A stretch of DNA of 64,000 bases from Streptomyces lasiicapitis (GTDB lineage Bacteria; Actinomycetota; Actinomycetes; Streptomycetales; Streptomycetaceae), in assembly GCF_014646335.1 (NCBI RefSeq), contig NZ_BMNG01000002.1, positions 620,001-684,000 of the forward strand, written 5' to 3'. The notes under the pieces are model-generated. The model made no database searches. It was not told the DNA's origin and worked only from the letters and a program-made list of their open reading frames with translations. Positions 52,301-62,700 of this stretch are shown here, in pieces; position 1 is the stretch's first letter, and every line of letters starts with the position of its first letter. A program made the position numbers and the translations under genes.

Positions 52301-55300
52301 GGGTCACCTGGAAGCCGCTCGCGGGCGGCCTCCCGACTCCCGCCCTGTCGGGCCGCTGGCTGGTCGTGGCGCCGGAGAGCGCCGGGGACCACGCGTGGGC
52401 CACGGGTGCCGTCGAAGCGCTGACGCAGGCCGGTGCGGAGATCGTCGAACTGAGCCTGCCTGTAGCGGAGTTGACGCGCGAGACACTGGCCGTGCGACTG
52501 CGCGCCCTCGTCGCCGACTCGGGACTCGCCGGTGTCGTCTCGCTGCTCGGCTTGGAGGAGTCGGCGCACGCGGAGCATGACGGCGTGCCCGCCGGTCTGA
52601 CCGGCACCGTCGCGCTGGTGCAGGCCTTGGGGGATGCCGGGATCGGCGCGCGGCTGTGGGCGGTGACCTCCGGCGCGGTGTCGACGGGCCGCAGTGACGC
52701 GCTGGAGTCCGCGTTCCAGGCGCAGGTGTGGGGTCTGGGCCGGGTCGTGGCCCTGGAGCACCCGGACCGCTGGGGCGGTCTCATCGACCTGCCCGCGTCG
52801 TACGACACCCGTACGGGCGCCCGCCTCGCCGCGATCCTGACCGGCGTCGGCGACGAGGACCAGCTCGCGGTACGGGACACGGGTGTCTTCGTACGCCGGT
52901 TCGCGCACGCCCCGGTGGCTGCGGCCGGCAACGGCGCCGAGCCGAAGTGGACGCCGCGCGGAACCGCGCTGGTCACCGGCGGCACGGGCGCCATCGGCGG
53001 GCACGTGGCGCGCTGGCTGGCCCGCGAGGGCGCCGAGCACCTCGTCCTCACCAGCCGTCGCGGCCTCGATGCGCCCGGCGCCGGTGAACTGAAGGCAGAA
53101 CTGGAGGAGTTGGGCGCCGAGGTCACCGTCGCGGCGTGCGACGTCGCCGACCGTGAGGCGGTCACGGGGCTCCTGCGGGAACTGGCCGCCGACGGGCACC
53201 GGATCCGCTCCGTCTTCCACGCCGCCGGTGTGAGCCCGGCGCACACGGTCGCGGACATGACCGCGGCCGACATCGCGGAGGTGTTCGGCGCGAAGACGGC
53301 GGGCGCCGCGCACCTCGACGAGCTGGTGGCCAACGAGGACCTCGACGCGTTCGTCCTCTTCTCGTCCAACTCCGGTGTGTGGGGTGGCGGCGGCCAGGGC
53401 GCGTACGCGGCTGCCAACGCCTACCTCGACGCCCTCGCGCAGCGGCGCAGGGCTCGCGGCCTGACCGCGACCTCGGTCGCCTGGGGCGCCTGGGGCGGCA
53501 GCGGCATGGCGGCGGCCGAGGAGGCCGAGGAGCACCTGCGGCGCCGTGGCGTGACGGCGATGGCGCCGGAGCGGGCGGTGGCGGCGCTGGCGCAGGCGGT
53601 CGCGTACGACGAGACGTTCCTGGCCGTCGCCAACGTGGACTGGGAGCGGTTCGCACCCTCCTTCACGTCGGTGCGGCCGAGCCCCTTCATGGGTGACCTG
53701 CCGGAGGTGCGGCGCGCGCTCGCGGAGCCGGAGGCGACGGCCGACTCGGACGTGCGCGGCTCCGGTACGGGCTCGGAGTGGGCCGGGCGCCTCGCGGGCC
53801 TGGCCGAGCGGGAGCAGGAGCGGCTGCTGCTCGACCTGGTGCGCGGCCAGGCGGCCTCGGTGCTCGGCTACGCGGGTGCGGAGGCCGTCGAACCCGGGCG
53901 TGCCTTCCGCGAGCTGGGCTTCGACTCGCTCACGGCGGTCGAGGTGCGCAACCGGCTCGCCGCCGCGACCGGCCTGAAGCTGCCCACCACCCTCGTCTTC
54001 GACTACCCGACCTCGGCCGCCCTCGCCAGCTACCTGCGGGCGCAGCTGGTCGGCGACGAGAAGCCGACGGCGACGCCGGGCGCGGCCTTGGTCCCGGCCG
54101 GACGGACGGCGGGCGCCGAGGCCGACGACCCGATCGTCATCGTGTCCATGAGCTGCCGCTACCCCGGCGGCGCCACCAGCCCCGACGCCCTGTGGCGCCT
54201 CGTCGCCGACGGCACCGACGCCATCTCCGGCTTCCCCGACGACCGCGGCTGGGGCCCCGACACCGGCTCCGCCGACGACGACACGAGCTTCGCCGCGCAG
54301 GGCGGATTCCTCTACGACGTCTCCGAGTTCGACGCCGCCCTGTTCGGCATCTCGCCGCGCGAGGCCCTCGCCATGGACCCGCAGCAGCGGCTCCTCCTGG
54401 AGACCTCCTGGGAACTCTTCGAACGCGCGGGCATCGCGCCGTCGAGCCTGCACGGCAGCAGCACCGGCGTCTTCGTCGGAGCATGCTCCCAGGGCTGGGC
54501 TGCGGGCCTGGCGCACGCGCCGGAAGGCGTCGAGGGCTACCTCATGACCGGCGACGCCACCAGCGTCATCTCCGGCCGCCTCTCGTACAGCTTCGGCCTC
54601 GAAGGTCCGGCGGTGACCGTCGACACGGCCTGCTCGTCGTCCCTCGTGGCCCTGCACCTGGCCGCGCAGGCGCTGCGCCAGGGCGAGTGCGACATGGCCC
54701 TCGCGGGCGGTGTGACCGTGATGGTCAGCCCCGCGGCCTTCCTCGAATTCAGCCGCCAGCGCGGCCTCGCCGCCGACGGCCGCTGCAAGCCGTTCGCGGA
54801 GGCCGCCGACGGCACCGGCTGGGGCGAGGGCGTCGGCCTGCTCCTCCTGGAGCGGTTGTCGGACGCGCGCCGCAACGGCCACGAGGTCCTCGCGGTCGTC
54901 AGCGGCTCCGCGGTCAACCAGGACGGCGCGAGCAACGGCCTCACCGCCCCGAACGGTCCGTCCCAACAGCGCGTGATCCGCGCCGCGTTGGCGAGCGCGG
55001 GCCTGACGGCCGGTGACGTCGACGCGGTCGAGGCGCACGGCACGGGCACCACGCTCGGTGACCCCATCGAGGCGCAGGCGCTGCTCGCCACGTACGGACA
55101 GGAACGGTCCGAGGACCGCCCTCTGTGGCTGGGCTCCATCAAGTCCAACATCGGTCACACGCAGTCCGCCGCCGGCGTCGCGGGCGTCATCAAGATGGTG
55201 ATGGCCATGCGGGAGGGTGTCCTGCCGCGGTCCCTGCACGTGGACGAGCCGAGCACGCACGTCGACTGGTCCGCCGGCGCCGTCGAACTCCTCGCGGAGG

Positions 55301-58300
55301 CACGCGACTGGCCCGAGGCCACGCGCCCGCGTCGCGCTGGCGTGTCGTCGTTCGGCGTCAGCGGCACGAACGCCCACGTGATCGTCGAGCAGGCTCCGGT
55401 GCCGGAACCTGCTCAGAAAGCTAAAACGGACGTTCTATCCAGCGCGATGCCATGGTTGGTGTCGGGCCGGAGCGCGGAAGCCCTGCGCGCACAGGCCGAC
55501 CGCCTGCGCGAGCACCTGGTGACGCACACCGACACCGACCCGGTGAACGTCGGCTGGTCGCTGCTGTCGGGCCGCTCACCGCTCGACCACCGTGCCGTGG
55601 TCCTGGGCCGGGGACAAGGACAGTTCCTGTCCGGGTTGGAGGCCTTGGCTTCCGGTAGTGGTTCGGGTGTGGTGTCGGGGTCGGTGGTCGAGGGACGTCT
55701 CGGGGTGGTCTTCACCGGTCAGGGGAGTCAACGGCTCGGTATGGGCCGTGAGTTGTACGAGACGTTCCCCGTGTTCGCGGACGCGCTGGACGAGGTCTGC
55801 GCTCACCTGGACGGATTGCTGGATCGTCCGCTCAAGGACGTGATGTTCGGTACGGACGCCGGCGTGTTGGAGCAGACGGGGTACGCGCAGCCCGCGCTGT
55901 TCGCGGTGGAGGTCGCGCTGTATCGCCTTGCCGAGTCCTTCGGCGTGCGTCCCGAGATCGTCGGCGGTCATTCGATCGGTGAGCTGACGGCTGCGTACGT
56001 GGCCGGGGTGTGGTCCTTGGAGGATGCGGCCCAACTGGTAGCCGCGCGCGGGCAGTTGATGCAGGCGTTGCCCGAGGGTGGCGCGATGCTGGCCGTCCAG
56101 GCGGCGGAGGCCGACGTCCTCCCGCTGCTGGTGGGCATGGAGGACCGTGCCGGTGTGGCGGCGGTGAACGGCCCCGCGCAGGTGGTCCTCTCCGGCGACC
56201 GCGCAGTCCTGGAGGGCCTGGAGGAGATCCTTCGCGGCCAGGGACGCAAGGTCCGCTGGCTGAAGGTGTCCCACGCCTTCCACTCGCCGTTGATGGACCC
56301 GGTGCTCGACGACTTCCGGCGTGTGGCGGAGAGCCTGACGTACGGGGAGCCGGTGCTGCCGGTCGTCTCGAACCTCACCGGGAAGCTCGCCACCGCCGAC
56401 GAGTTGAAGGACCCCGACTACTGGGTGCGGCATGTGCGGGAGGCCGTGCGCTTCCACGACGGTCTGACCACGCTCACCACCCAGGGTGTGTCGACGCTCC
56501 TTGAGCTGGGCCCAGACTCCGTCCTGACGGCGATGACCCACGACACCGTCACCGACCCGGCCGCACAGGCGGGCCTCATCGCGGCCCTGCGCAAGGACCG
56601 CTCCGAGCCCGACACGTTCCTGACCGCCCTCGCCCACGCCCACGTGCGCGGCGTCGAGGTCGACTGGGCGCCGCTGTACGCCCCGGCCGAGGCGCGCCGC
56701 CGCGTCGACCTGCCCACGTACGCCTTCCAGCGGAGCCGCTACTGGCCCCGTGCGGCGTCCGGCGCGGCCGGTGCGGTCGGCGACATGTCGGCCACGGGGC
56801 TCGCCTCCGCCGAACACCCCTTGCTGGGGGCGGCCGTGCCGCTGGCGGACGCGGACGGGTACCTGTTCACGGGCCGTCTGTCGGTGGCGACGCATCCGTG
56901 GCTTGCGGATCACGCGGTGGCGGGGCGGGTGCTGCTGCCGGGCACGGCGTTCGTGGAGCTGGCGATACGGGCCGGTGACGAGGTCGGCTGCGGAGTGCTT
57001 GAGGAACTGACGCTGGCCGCCCCGCTGGTGCTGCCCGAGCGCGGCGGCGTACAACTGCAGCTCAGCGTCGGAGCGGCGGACGAGGACGGGCGGCGGAGCC
57101 TCGCCCTGCACTCCCGCGAAGAGCGCGGGGAGCGAGGCGACCACGCGGGCGACGGAGGCTGGACCGCCCACGCGAGCGGTGTGCTCTCCGACGCGGCGTC
57201 GGCGGCGGACTTCCGGCTCGCCGAATGGCCGCCGCGCGCCGCCGCCGAGGTCGATGTCGAGGGCCTGTACCGGCACTTGACGGAGCTGGGCTTCGCGTAC
57301 GGCGAGGCGTTCCAGGGGCTGCGCGGCGCCTGGCGGCGTGGCGACGAGGTGTTCGCCGAGGTCGCCCTGCCCGAGGAGCAGCACGAGAACGCGGAGTCGT
57401 TCCGGCTGCACCCCGCGCTCCTCGACGCGGCCCTGCACGTGCTCGGCCTCGGCGTACTCCGTGGCGACGCGGCGGCCGAGGGCGGCGCGGCCGACGGCGC
57501 GCGGCTGCCGTTCGCCTGGAGCGGTGTCTCGCTGCACGCGACCGGCGCCTCCGCCCTGCGGGTCCGCCTTGCCCCGGCGGGCAACGACGCCGTGTCGCTC
57601 ACCGTCGCGGACGGTCTCGGCGAACCCGTGGCCACCGTGGACTCGCTGGTCTTCCGGCCCGTCGAGGTGGAGCAGCTCAGGAGCGGCGGCCTCGGCGACT
57701 CGATGTTCCACGTCGAGTGGCGGCGGCAGTCCCCTTCACACACGGCCGCCGAGCAGGTGCCGTTGGCGGTGCTCGGGGATGCCGGGCCGGTGCCGGGGGC
57801 GCGGACGTTCGCGGATCTCGCGGCGCTGGGTGCGGCTGTCGAGGCGGGGGAGGAGGCTCCGGCGACGGTCGTGTGGTCGGCCGAACGCGCGCAGGCTTAC
57901 GACGTCGCAGGCCTGGCCCGCCCCGAATCCGTTCACGCGGCGCTTGCCGAGACGCTCGCCGTGGCGCAGGGCTGGCTGGCCGACGAGCGGTTCGCGGACG
58001 CGCGGCTTGCCGTGGTGACGCGGGGCGCGGTGGCGACCGGGGCCGCGGCGGCCGATCCACTGGGCGCGGCGGTGTGGGGTCTGGTGCGGTCGGCGCGGAC
58101 GGAGCACCCGGGCCGGTTCGTGCTGGTGGATGCCGAAGCAGGCGAAGGCCCGCTCGCCGAGTCGGAGTTCGCTCGGGCGCTGGCGTCGGGTGAGCCCGAG
58201 GTGGCGCTGCGGGACGGGGCGGTGTGGGTGCCGCGTCTGTCGCGAGTGGCTGCCGCCGCTGCGGAGAGCGAGCCCGAGGTGCCGTGGGGCTCGGGCACGG

Positions 58301-59685
58301 TGCTGGTGACGGGCGCGTTCGGCGGTCTGGGCCGCGTGGTGGTCCGGCATCTGGCCGAGCGGCATGGCGTACGGGATCTGCTGCTGGTGTCGCGCCGTGG
58401 CCTTGAGGCCGACGGTGCGGCCGAACTGCAGGCAGAACTCGCACAGGTGGGCACCAAGGCCACCGTCGCCGCGTGCGATGTGGCCGACCGTGAGGCGCTG
58501 GCCGGGCTCCTCGACGAGAAGGGCGCGGAGCTGTCCGCCGTGGTGCATGTGGCGGGTGTTCTGGACGACGGTGTGGTCACGTCCCTCACCCCCGAGCGTT
58601 TGGCGACGGTGCTGCGTCCGAAGGTGGACGCGGCACTGAACCTGCACGAGCTGACCGCCGGCCTGGACCTGTCCGCGTTCGTCCTGTTCTCCTCGGCCTC
58701 CGGAGTCTTCGGTGGCGCGGGCCAGGCGAACTACGCGGCGGCTAATGCCTACTTGGACGCACTCGCCGTGCACCGTCGCACCCAGGGTCTCCCGGCGACC
58801 TCGCTGGCCTGGGGCCTGTGGGCCGCGCAGGACAGCGACATGACTGGCGCCCTCGGCGGTGCCGACCTCGACCGCATGGCGCGCGGTGGCGTCGCGGCCC
58901 TGTCCACGGAGGAGGGCCTGGCCCTCCTGGACGCCGCGGTCACCGCCGCGCACCTGACGGCGCCCGACGCGCCCGCGGCCCTCGTCCCCGTACACCTGGA
59001 CACGGCGACCCTGCGGGCCGGCGCGGGCGCCGGGGGCACGGACGCCGAGGCGGTCCCGGCGCTGCTGCGCGGCCTGGTGCGCACACCGCTGCGGCGGTCC
59101 GCCGCCGGTGCTGCCACGGCGGCATCCGCGGTGTCGTCCGAGGCGGCCCTGCTCACACAGCTCGCGGGCCTCGACGCGGCGGAGCGCGACAAGGTGCTCA
59201 CCGAACTGGTCTGCACCCATGTGGCGGCCGTACTCGGCTACGAGTCGGCGGCGGCCGTGGAGGCCCACCGTGCCTTCAGGGAGCTCGGCTTCGACTCGCT
59301 CACCGCCGTCGAACTGCGCAACGCCGTGAACGGCGCCACCGGTCTGCGGCTGCCCGCCACCCTGATCTTCGACTACCCGAACCCGGCCGCCCTCGCCGCA
59401 CATCTGGCCACGGCCCTGCCCCTGGGTGACGGACCGGGCGGAGACGGGTTCTCGGCGCTCGACGAACTCGACCGCCTGGAGTCGTCGTTGCTGGCGATGG
59501 AGACCGACAGCATCGCCCACTCGAAGATCACCATCCGGCTCCAGACCCTGCTGTCGCGCTGGAGCGCACCGCAGGGCCAGGGAGCGGTCGGCGCCGGCCC
59601 GGCGGACGACGACGACCTGGACCTGGACTCGGTCTCGGACGAGGACCTCTTCAACGCGCTCGACGACGAACTCGGACTCGACTGA
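49318..59685 (+). CDS. Modular type I polyketide synthase PKS-E (two modules, M11-M12)
   Basis: The protein is 3455 residues. It begins directly after the PKS-D stop (TAAATG). A docking coiled coil ([20 protein letters not shown]) is followed by M11 (about 32-1580; KS-AT-KR-ACP), M12 (about 1603-3368; KS-AT-DH-KR-ACP) and a C-terminal docking region rich in Asp, ending in [16 protein letters not shown]11 takes methylmalonyl and makes a hydroxyl; M12 takes malonyl and makes an alkene. All catalytic residues are visible. One oddity is the DH of M12, where the YGP motif reads YGE. The start at 49318 is fixed by the ribosome binding site and by alignment with the other docking helices. A ratio of one PKS-D to one PKS-E by coupling would suit subunits that must meet. 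Confidence 0.97.
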   Translation: MADEEKYLDYLKRATADLRDARRRVRELEDARQEPVAIVGMSCRYPGGVNTPEDLWRLVDEGVDAISAFPTDRGWDTDELFDPDPDNQGTSTTAEGGFLYDAPRFDASFFGVSPREALAMDPQQRLLLETAWEAIERAGIDPVSLRRSRTGVFAGVMYYDYATRLHALPEGVEGYIGTGNAGSVVSGRVAYTLGLEGPAVTVDTACSSSLVALHLAAQALRQGECSLALAGGVTVMPTAGTFIDFSRQRGLSTDGRCKSFAASADGTGWGEGAGLLLLERLSDARRNGHKILAVVRGSAVNQDGASSGLTAPNGPSQQRVIRDALASAGLKPGDVDAVEAHGTGTTLGDPIEAQAVIATYGKEHTGEQPLWLGSLKSNIGHTQAAAGVAGVIKMVMAMRAGVLPKTLHVDEPTPQVDWSAGSVELLTEAREWAERDGGAPRRAGVSSFGVSGTNAHVIVEQATAGDTPVSGTPDETATPSQSSSVVPGVVPVVLSGRTPEALRAQADRLRNHVLTHTDLELGDLAWSLAASRSRFEHRGAVLGRDRDELLAGLEQLAQGDATARHVVTGRAQGGTARPVFVFPGQGSQWAGMARELLAESPVFADRMRECADALSEYVDWDLLQELSGDRFDEVDVVQPVLFAVMVSLAAAWRAAGVEPAAVVGHSQGEIAAACVAGALTLRDAARVVALRSQAIRELSGKGGMVSVPLPEQDVRELITAWDGRIELAAVNGPAQVVVSGEPEALEDLVAQCVARDIRARTIPVDYASHSSYVEQIEQRIGEALSGVTPRNADIPLYSTLTGAWLDANTPMDAGYWYRNLRQTVLFEHATRGLLAEGHGLFLEMSPHPVLTVPVQATIDATATPAATLGSLRRDEGGADRLAASLAEAHAHGAELDWNALFPGARTPVDLPTYAFQRDHYWMVAPDDDTDGGDAARTVDEVEARFWEAVEREDLEQLTSTLVDVDESSLGAVLPGLASWRRQRRERSTLDGWRYRVTWKPLAGGLPTPALSGRWLVVAPESAGDHAWATGAVEALTQAGAEIVELSLPVAELTRETLAVRLRALVADSGLAGVVSLLGLEESAHAEHDGVPAGLTGTVALVQALGDAGIGARLWAVTSGAVSTGRSDALESAFQAQVWGLGRVVALEHPDRWGGLIDLPASYDTRTGARLAAILTGVGDEDQLAVRDTGVFVRRFAHAPVAAAGNGAEPKWTPRGTALVTGGTGAIGGHVARWLAREGAEHLVLTSRRGLDAPGAGELKAELEELGAEVTVAACDVADREAVTGLLRELAADGHRIRSVFHAAGVSPAHTVADMTAADIAEVFGAKTAGAAHLDELVANEDLDAFVLFSSNSGVWGGGGQGAYAAANAYLDALAQRRRARGLTATSVAWGAWGGSGMAAAEEAEEHLRRRGVTAMAPERAVAALAQAVAYDETFLAVANVDWERFAPSFTSVRPSPFMGDLPEVRRALAEPEATADSDVRGSGTGSEWAGRLAGLAEREQERLLLDLVRGQAASVLGYAGAEAVEPGRAFRELGFDSLTAVEVRNRLAAATGLKLPTTLVFDYPTSAALASYLRAQLVGDEKPTATPGAALVPAGRTAGAEADDPIVIVSMSCRYPGGATSPDALWRLVADGTDAISGFPDDRGWGPDTGSADDDTSFAAQGGFLYDVSEFDAALFGISPREALAMDPQQRLLLETSWELFERAGIAPSSLHGSSTGVFVGACSQGWAAGLAHAPEGVEGYLMTGDATSVISGRLSYSFGLEGPAVTVDTACSSSLVALHLAAQALRQGECDMALAGGVTVMVSPAAFLEFSRQRGLAADGRCKPFAEAADGTGWGEGVGLLLLERLSDARRNGHEVLAVVSGSAVNQDGASNGLTAPNGPSQQRVIRAALASAGLTAGDVDAVEAHGTGTTLGDPIEAQALLATYGQERSEDRPLWLGSIKSNIGHTQSAAGVAGVIKMVMAMREGVLPRSLHVDEPSTHVDWSAGAVELLAEARDWPEATRPRRAGVSSFGVSGTNAHVIVEQAPVPEPAQKAKTDVLSSAMPWLVSGRSAEALRAQADRLREHLVTHTDTDPVNVGWSLLSGRSPLDHRAVVLGRGQGQFLSGLEALASGSGSGVVSGSVVEGRLGVVFTGQGSQRLGMGRELYETFPVFADALDEVCAHLDGLLDRPLKDVMFGTDAGVLEQTGYAQPALFAVEVALYRLAESFGVRPEIVGGHSIGELTAAYVAGVWSLEDAAQLVAARGQLMQALPEGGAMLAVQAAEADVLPLLVGMEDRAGVAAVNGPAQVVLSGDRAVLEGLEEILRGQGRKVRWLKVSHAFHSPLMDPVLDDFRRVAESLTYGEPVLPVVSNLTGKLATADELKDPDYWVRHVREAVRFHDGLTTLTTQGVSTLLELGPDSVLTAMTHDTVTDPAAQAGLIAALRKDRSEPDTFLTALAHAHVRGVEVDWAPLYAPAEARRRVDLPTYAFQRSRYWPRAASGAAGAVGDMSATGLASAEHPLLGAAVPLADADGYLFTGRLSVATHPWLADHAVAGRVLLPGTAFVELAIRAGDEVGCGVLEELTLAAPLVLPERGGVQLQLSVGAADEDGRRSLALHSREERGERGDHAGDGGWTAHASGVLSDAASAADFRLAEWPPRAAAEVDVEGLYRHLTELGFAYGEAFQGLRGAWRRGDEVFAEVALPEEQHENAESFRLHPALLDAALHVLGLGVLRGDAAAEGGAADGARLPFAWSGVSLHATGASALRVRLAPAGNDAVSLTVADGLGEPVATVDSLVFRPVEVEQLRSGGLGDSMFHVEWRRQSPSHTAAEQVPLAVLGDAGPVPGARTFADLAALGAAVEAGEEAPATVVWSAERAQAYDVAGLARPESVHAALAETLAVAQGWLADERFADARLAVVTRGAVATGAAAADPLGAAVWGLVRSARTEHPGRFVLVDAEAGEGPLAESEFARALASGEPEVALRDGAVWVPRLSRVAAAAAESEPEVPWGSGTVLVTGAFGGLGRVVVRHLAERHGVRDLLLVSRRGLEADGAAELQAELAQVGTKATVAACDVADREALAGLLDEKGAELSAVVHVAGVLDDGVVTSLTPERLATVLRPKVDAALNLHELTAGLDLSAFVLFSSASGVFGGAGQANYAAANAYLDALAVHRRTQGLPATSLAWGLWAAQDSDMTGALGGADLDRMARGGVAALSTEEGLALLDAAVTAAHLTAPDAPAALVPVHLDTATLRAGAGAGGTDAEAVPALLRGLVRTPLRRSAAGAATAASAVSSEAALLTQLAGLDAAERDKVLTELVCTHVAAVLGYESAAAVEAHRAFRELGFDSLTAVELRNAVNGATGLRLPATLIFDYPNPAALAAHLATALPLGDGPGGDGFSALDELDRLESSLLAMETDSIAHSKITIRLQTLLSRWSAPQGQGAVGAGPADDDDLDLDSVSDEDLFNALDDELGLD
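49411..54040 (+). other. PKS module M11: KS-AT(methylmalonyl)-KR(A-type)-ACP
   Basis: KS is about 49411-50700 (Cys 49933-49935), AT 51046-52080 (GHSQG, Ser 51313-51315; YASH 51613-51624), KR 52290-53660 (GGTGAIG near 52975, Trp 53380-53382, Tyr 53404-53406; A1 pattern) and ACP 53800-54040 (Ser 53926-53928). The AT C-terminal third shares long identical DNA with M2 and M8. Confidence 0.92.
54124..59410 (+). other. PKS module M12: KS-AT(malonyl)-DH(YGE variant)-KR(B-type)-ACP
   Basis: KS is about 54124-55400 (Cys 54631-54633), AT 55696-56745 (GHSIG, Ser 55972-55974; HAFH 56272-56283), DH 56800-57670 (His 56911-56913; Tyr-Gly-Glu with Glu codon 57304-57306; Asp 57424-57426), KR 57710-59080 ([11 protein letters not shown] near 58561, Tyr 58732-58734) and ACP 59170-59410 (Ser 59296-59298). 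The two DH catalytic residues are present, so dehydration is still the best prediction. Confidence 0.9.
55408..55464 (+). repeat. Low-GC KS-AT linker cassette, copy 3 (M12)
   Basis: The most diverged of four copies. It encodes [19 protein letters not shown], keeps CTA and has AACG-GA-CGTT, so the inverted arms are kept although the middle bases changed. Confidence 0.88.
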
Positions 59686-59686
59686 C

Positions 59687-59785
59687 GTGACGCTCGCCGA
59701 ACTGCCCGAAGTGCCCGGAGTACCCGAAGTGAACCGCACGACCAGCGCCACCAGCGCGGCCTTTATCAACACCACGAGGAGCTGA
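59687..59785 (+). CDS. Possible 32-codon upstream ORF between PKS-E and PKS-F
   Basis: A GTG at 59687, one base after the PKS-E stop codon, opens a short frame ending with TGA at 59783-59785, 6 nt before the PKS-F start. The peptide begins MTLAELPEVPGVPEV and has no known domain. It contains three 9-bp tandem units. It could couple translation of PKS-E and PKS-F or be meaningless; I give it low weight. Confidence 0.2.
   Translation: MTLAELPEVPGVPEVNRTTSATSAAFINTTRS
59703..59729 (+). repeat. Three 9-bp tandem repeats before PKS-F
   Basis: Units TGCCCGAAG, TGCCCGGAG and TACCCGAAG follow each other directly in the 106-bp gap. With the 15-bp array before PKS-B, this is the second gap of the cluster that contains tandem repeats. 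Confidence 0.8.
59777..59781 (+). promoter_or_regulatory. Ribosome binding site of PKS-F
   Basis: AGGAG lies 10 nt before ATG 59792 and fixes that start, which also agrees with the docking peptide found in the other subunits. Confidence 0.72.
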
Positions 59786-59791
59786 CGACAG

Positions 59792-62700
59792 ATGTCGAAC
59801 GAGGAGAAGCTTCGGGACTACCTCAAGCGGACGACATCCGACTTGCGTCAAGCTCGTCGCCGTCTGCGCGAGGTGGAGGAGCGCGACCAGGAGCCCATCG
59901 CCATCGTGTCGATGAGCTGCCGCTACCCCGGCGGCGTCCGCACCCCGGAGGAGCTGTGGCGGCTCGTCGCCGACGGCACCGACGCCCTCACCCCGTTCCC
60001 CACCGACCGCGGCTGGGACGCGGACGCGCTCGCCGACCCGGACCCCGGCGCCGACGACACCGCGTACGCCCGCGTGGGCGGATTCCTGCACGAGGCCGAC
60101 CGGTTCGACGCCCCCTTCTTCGGCATCTCGCCCCGCGAGGCGCTGGCCACCGACCCGCAGCAGCGGCTGCTCCTGGAGACCTCCTGGGAGCTGTTCGAGC
60201 GCGCGGGCATCGACCCGGCCTCGCTGCGCGGCAGCGCCACCGGCGTCTTCGCGGGCGTCATGTACCACGACTACGCCTCCCGGCTGCACTCGGTGCCGGA
60301 GGACGTCGAGGGCTACCTCGGCACCGGCGCCTCCAGCAGCATCGTCTCCGGCCGCGTCGCCTACACCTTCGGCCTCGAAGGCCCCGCCGTCACCATCGAC
60401 ACGGCCTGCTCCTCCTCGCTGGTCGCCCTGCACCTGGCCGTGCAGGCACTGCGCCAGGGCGAGTGCTCGCTCGCGCTCGCGGGCGGCGTGACCGTGATGT
60501 TCACGCCGGGCACCTTCGTCGACTTCAGCAAGCAGCGCGGCCTCGCCTCCGACGGCCGCTGCAAGCCGTACGCGGACGCGGCCGACGGCACCGGCTGGGG
60601 CGAGGGCGCGGGCCTGCTGCTCCTGGAGCGCCTGTCGGACGCGCGCCGCAACGGCCACGAGGTCCTCGCGGTCGTACGCGGCTCGGCCGTCAACCAGGAC
60701 GGCGCCAGCAACGGCCTGACCGCCCCCAACGGCCCCTCCCAACAGCGCGTCATCCTCCAGGCCCTCGCCAACGCCCACCTGGCCCCCGAGCAGATCGACG
60801 CCGTGGAGGGCCACGGCACCGGCACCACCCTCGGCGACCCCATCGAGGCACAGGCCCTCATCGCCACCTACGGCCAGGACCGCCCCGAGGACCGGCCGCT
60901 GTGGCTGGGTTCCATCAAGTCCAACCTCGGCCACACGCAGGCCGCGGCCGGTGTCGCGGGCGTCATGAAGATGGTCATGGCGATGCGCGAAGGCGTCCTG
61001 CCGCAGACACTGCACGTCGACGAGCCGAGCACGCACGTCGACTGGTCCGTCGGCGCCGTGGAACTGCTGACCGAGGCGCGCGCGTGGTCCGAGCGCGAGG
61101 AGGGCACGCCGCGTCGCGCGGGTGTGTCGTCGTTCGGCGTCAGCGGCACGAACGCCCATGTGATCGTGGAGCAGGTTCCGGTGGCGGACCCTGAACCTAC
61201 TGTCTCCGCTAAAACGAGCGTTCTATCCAGCGCGCTTCCATGGTTGGTGTCGGCCCGCAGCGCCGATGCGCTGCGTGCGCAGGCCGGGAAGCTGCGGGAG
61301 CACGTGGCCGGACGCGACGGCCTCGACCCCGTCGACACGGGCTGGACCCTGCTGTCGGCCCGCGCCCTGCACGAGCACCGCGCGGTCGTCTTCGGCCGGG
61401 ACCGGGAAGACTTCCTGACCGGCCTGGAGGCGCTGGCGTCGGACGGACCCGGAGCCGTCGCGGGCGCGGTGGCTGAGGGCCGCCTCGGCGCCGTCTTCAC
61501 CGGGCAGGGCAGCCAGCGCATCGGCATGGGGCGGGAGTTGTACGAGGCCTTCCCCGTGTTCGCGGCCGCGCTGGACGAGGTGTGCGCGCACCTCGACGGG
61601 CTCCTCGACCAGCCCCTCAAGGACGTCATGTTCGGCACGGACGCCGGGCTGTTGGAGCAGACGGGGTACGCGCAGCCCGCGCTGTTCGCGGTGGAGGTGG
61701 CCCTGTACCGCCTGGCCGAGTCCTTCGGGGTACGGCCGGAGATCGTGGGCGGGCACTCGATCGGTGAGCTGACGGCTGCGTACGTGGCCGGGCTGTGGTC
61801 GTTGGAGGACGCGGCTCAACTGGTGGCCGCGCGCGGGCGGTTGATGCAGTCGCTGCCCGAGGGCGGGGCGATGCTCGCCGTCCAGGCAGCGGAAGGTGAT
61901 GTGCTGCCGCTGCTGGAGGGTGTGACGGACCGGGTCGGCCTGGCCGCGGTCAACGGGCCCTCGCAGGTGGTGCTTTCCGGTGATCGCGCGATCCTGGCCG
62001 GCCTGGAGGAGAAGCTCCGCGGCGAGGGCCGCAAGGTGCGCTGGCTGAAGGTCTCGCACGCGTTCCACTCACCGCTGATGGACCCCATCCTGGACGAGTT
62101 CCGCGAGGTCGCCCGCGGCCTGACGTACCAGGAACCGAAGCTGCCGGTGGTCTCGAACGTCACCGGTGAACTGGCCGAGTCGGCCCAGCTCAAGGACCCC
62201 GAGTACTGGGTCCGCCACATCCGCGAGGCGGTCCGCTTCCACGACGGCCTCGGCGCCCTCACCGGCTTCGGTGTGTCGACGCTGCTTGAGCTGGGCCCCG
62301 ACTCCGTACTCACGGCGATGGCCCACGACACGCTCACCGACCCCACCGCCCAAGCGGGCCTCATAGCCGCCGCACGCAAGGACCGCCCGGAAGCGGACAC
62401 CTTCCTGACCGCCCTCGCCCAGCTCCATGTGCGCGGGGCAGAGGTCGACTGGGAGCCGCTGTACGCCCCGATCGAGTCCCGCGCGCGTGTCGACCTCCCC
62501 ACGTACGCCTTCCAGCACCAGAGCTACTGGCTGCACGCCCCCGCCCTGACCGGTGATGTCACCTCGGCCGGGCTCGCCGCCGCCGACCACCCGCTGCTCG
62601 GCGCGGCCGTCCAGGTCGCCGGGAGCGACGCGCGCCTGTTCGCCGGCCTGCTGTCGGTCGACGCCCACCCCTGGCTCGCCGACCACGTGGTCGCGGGCAG

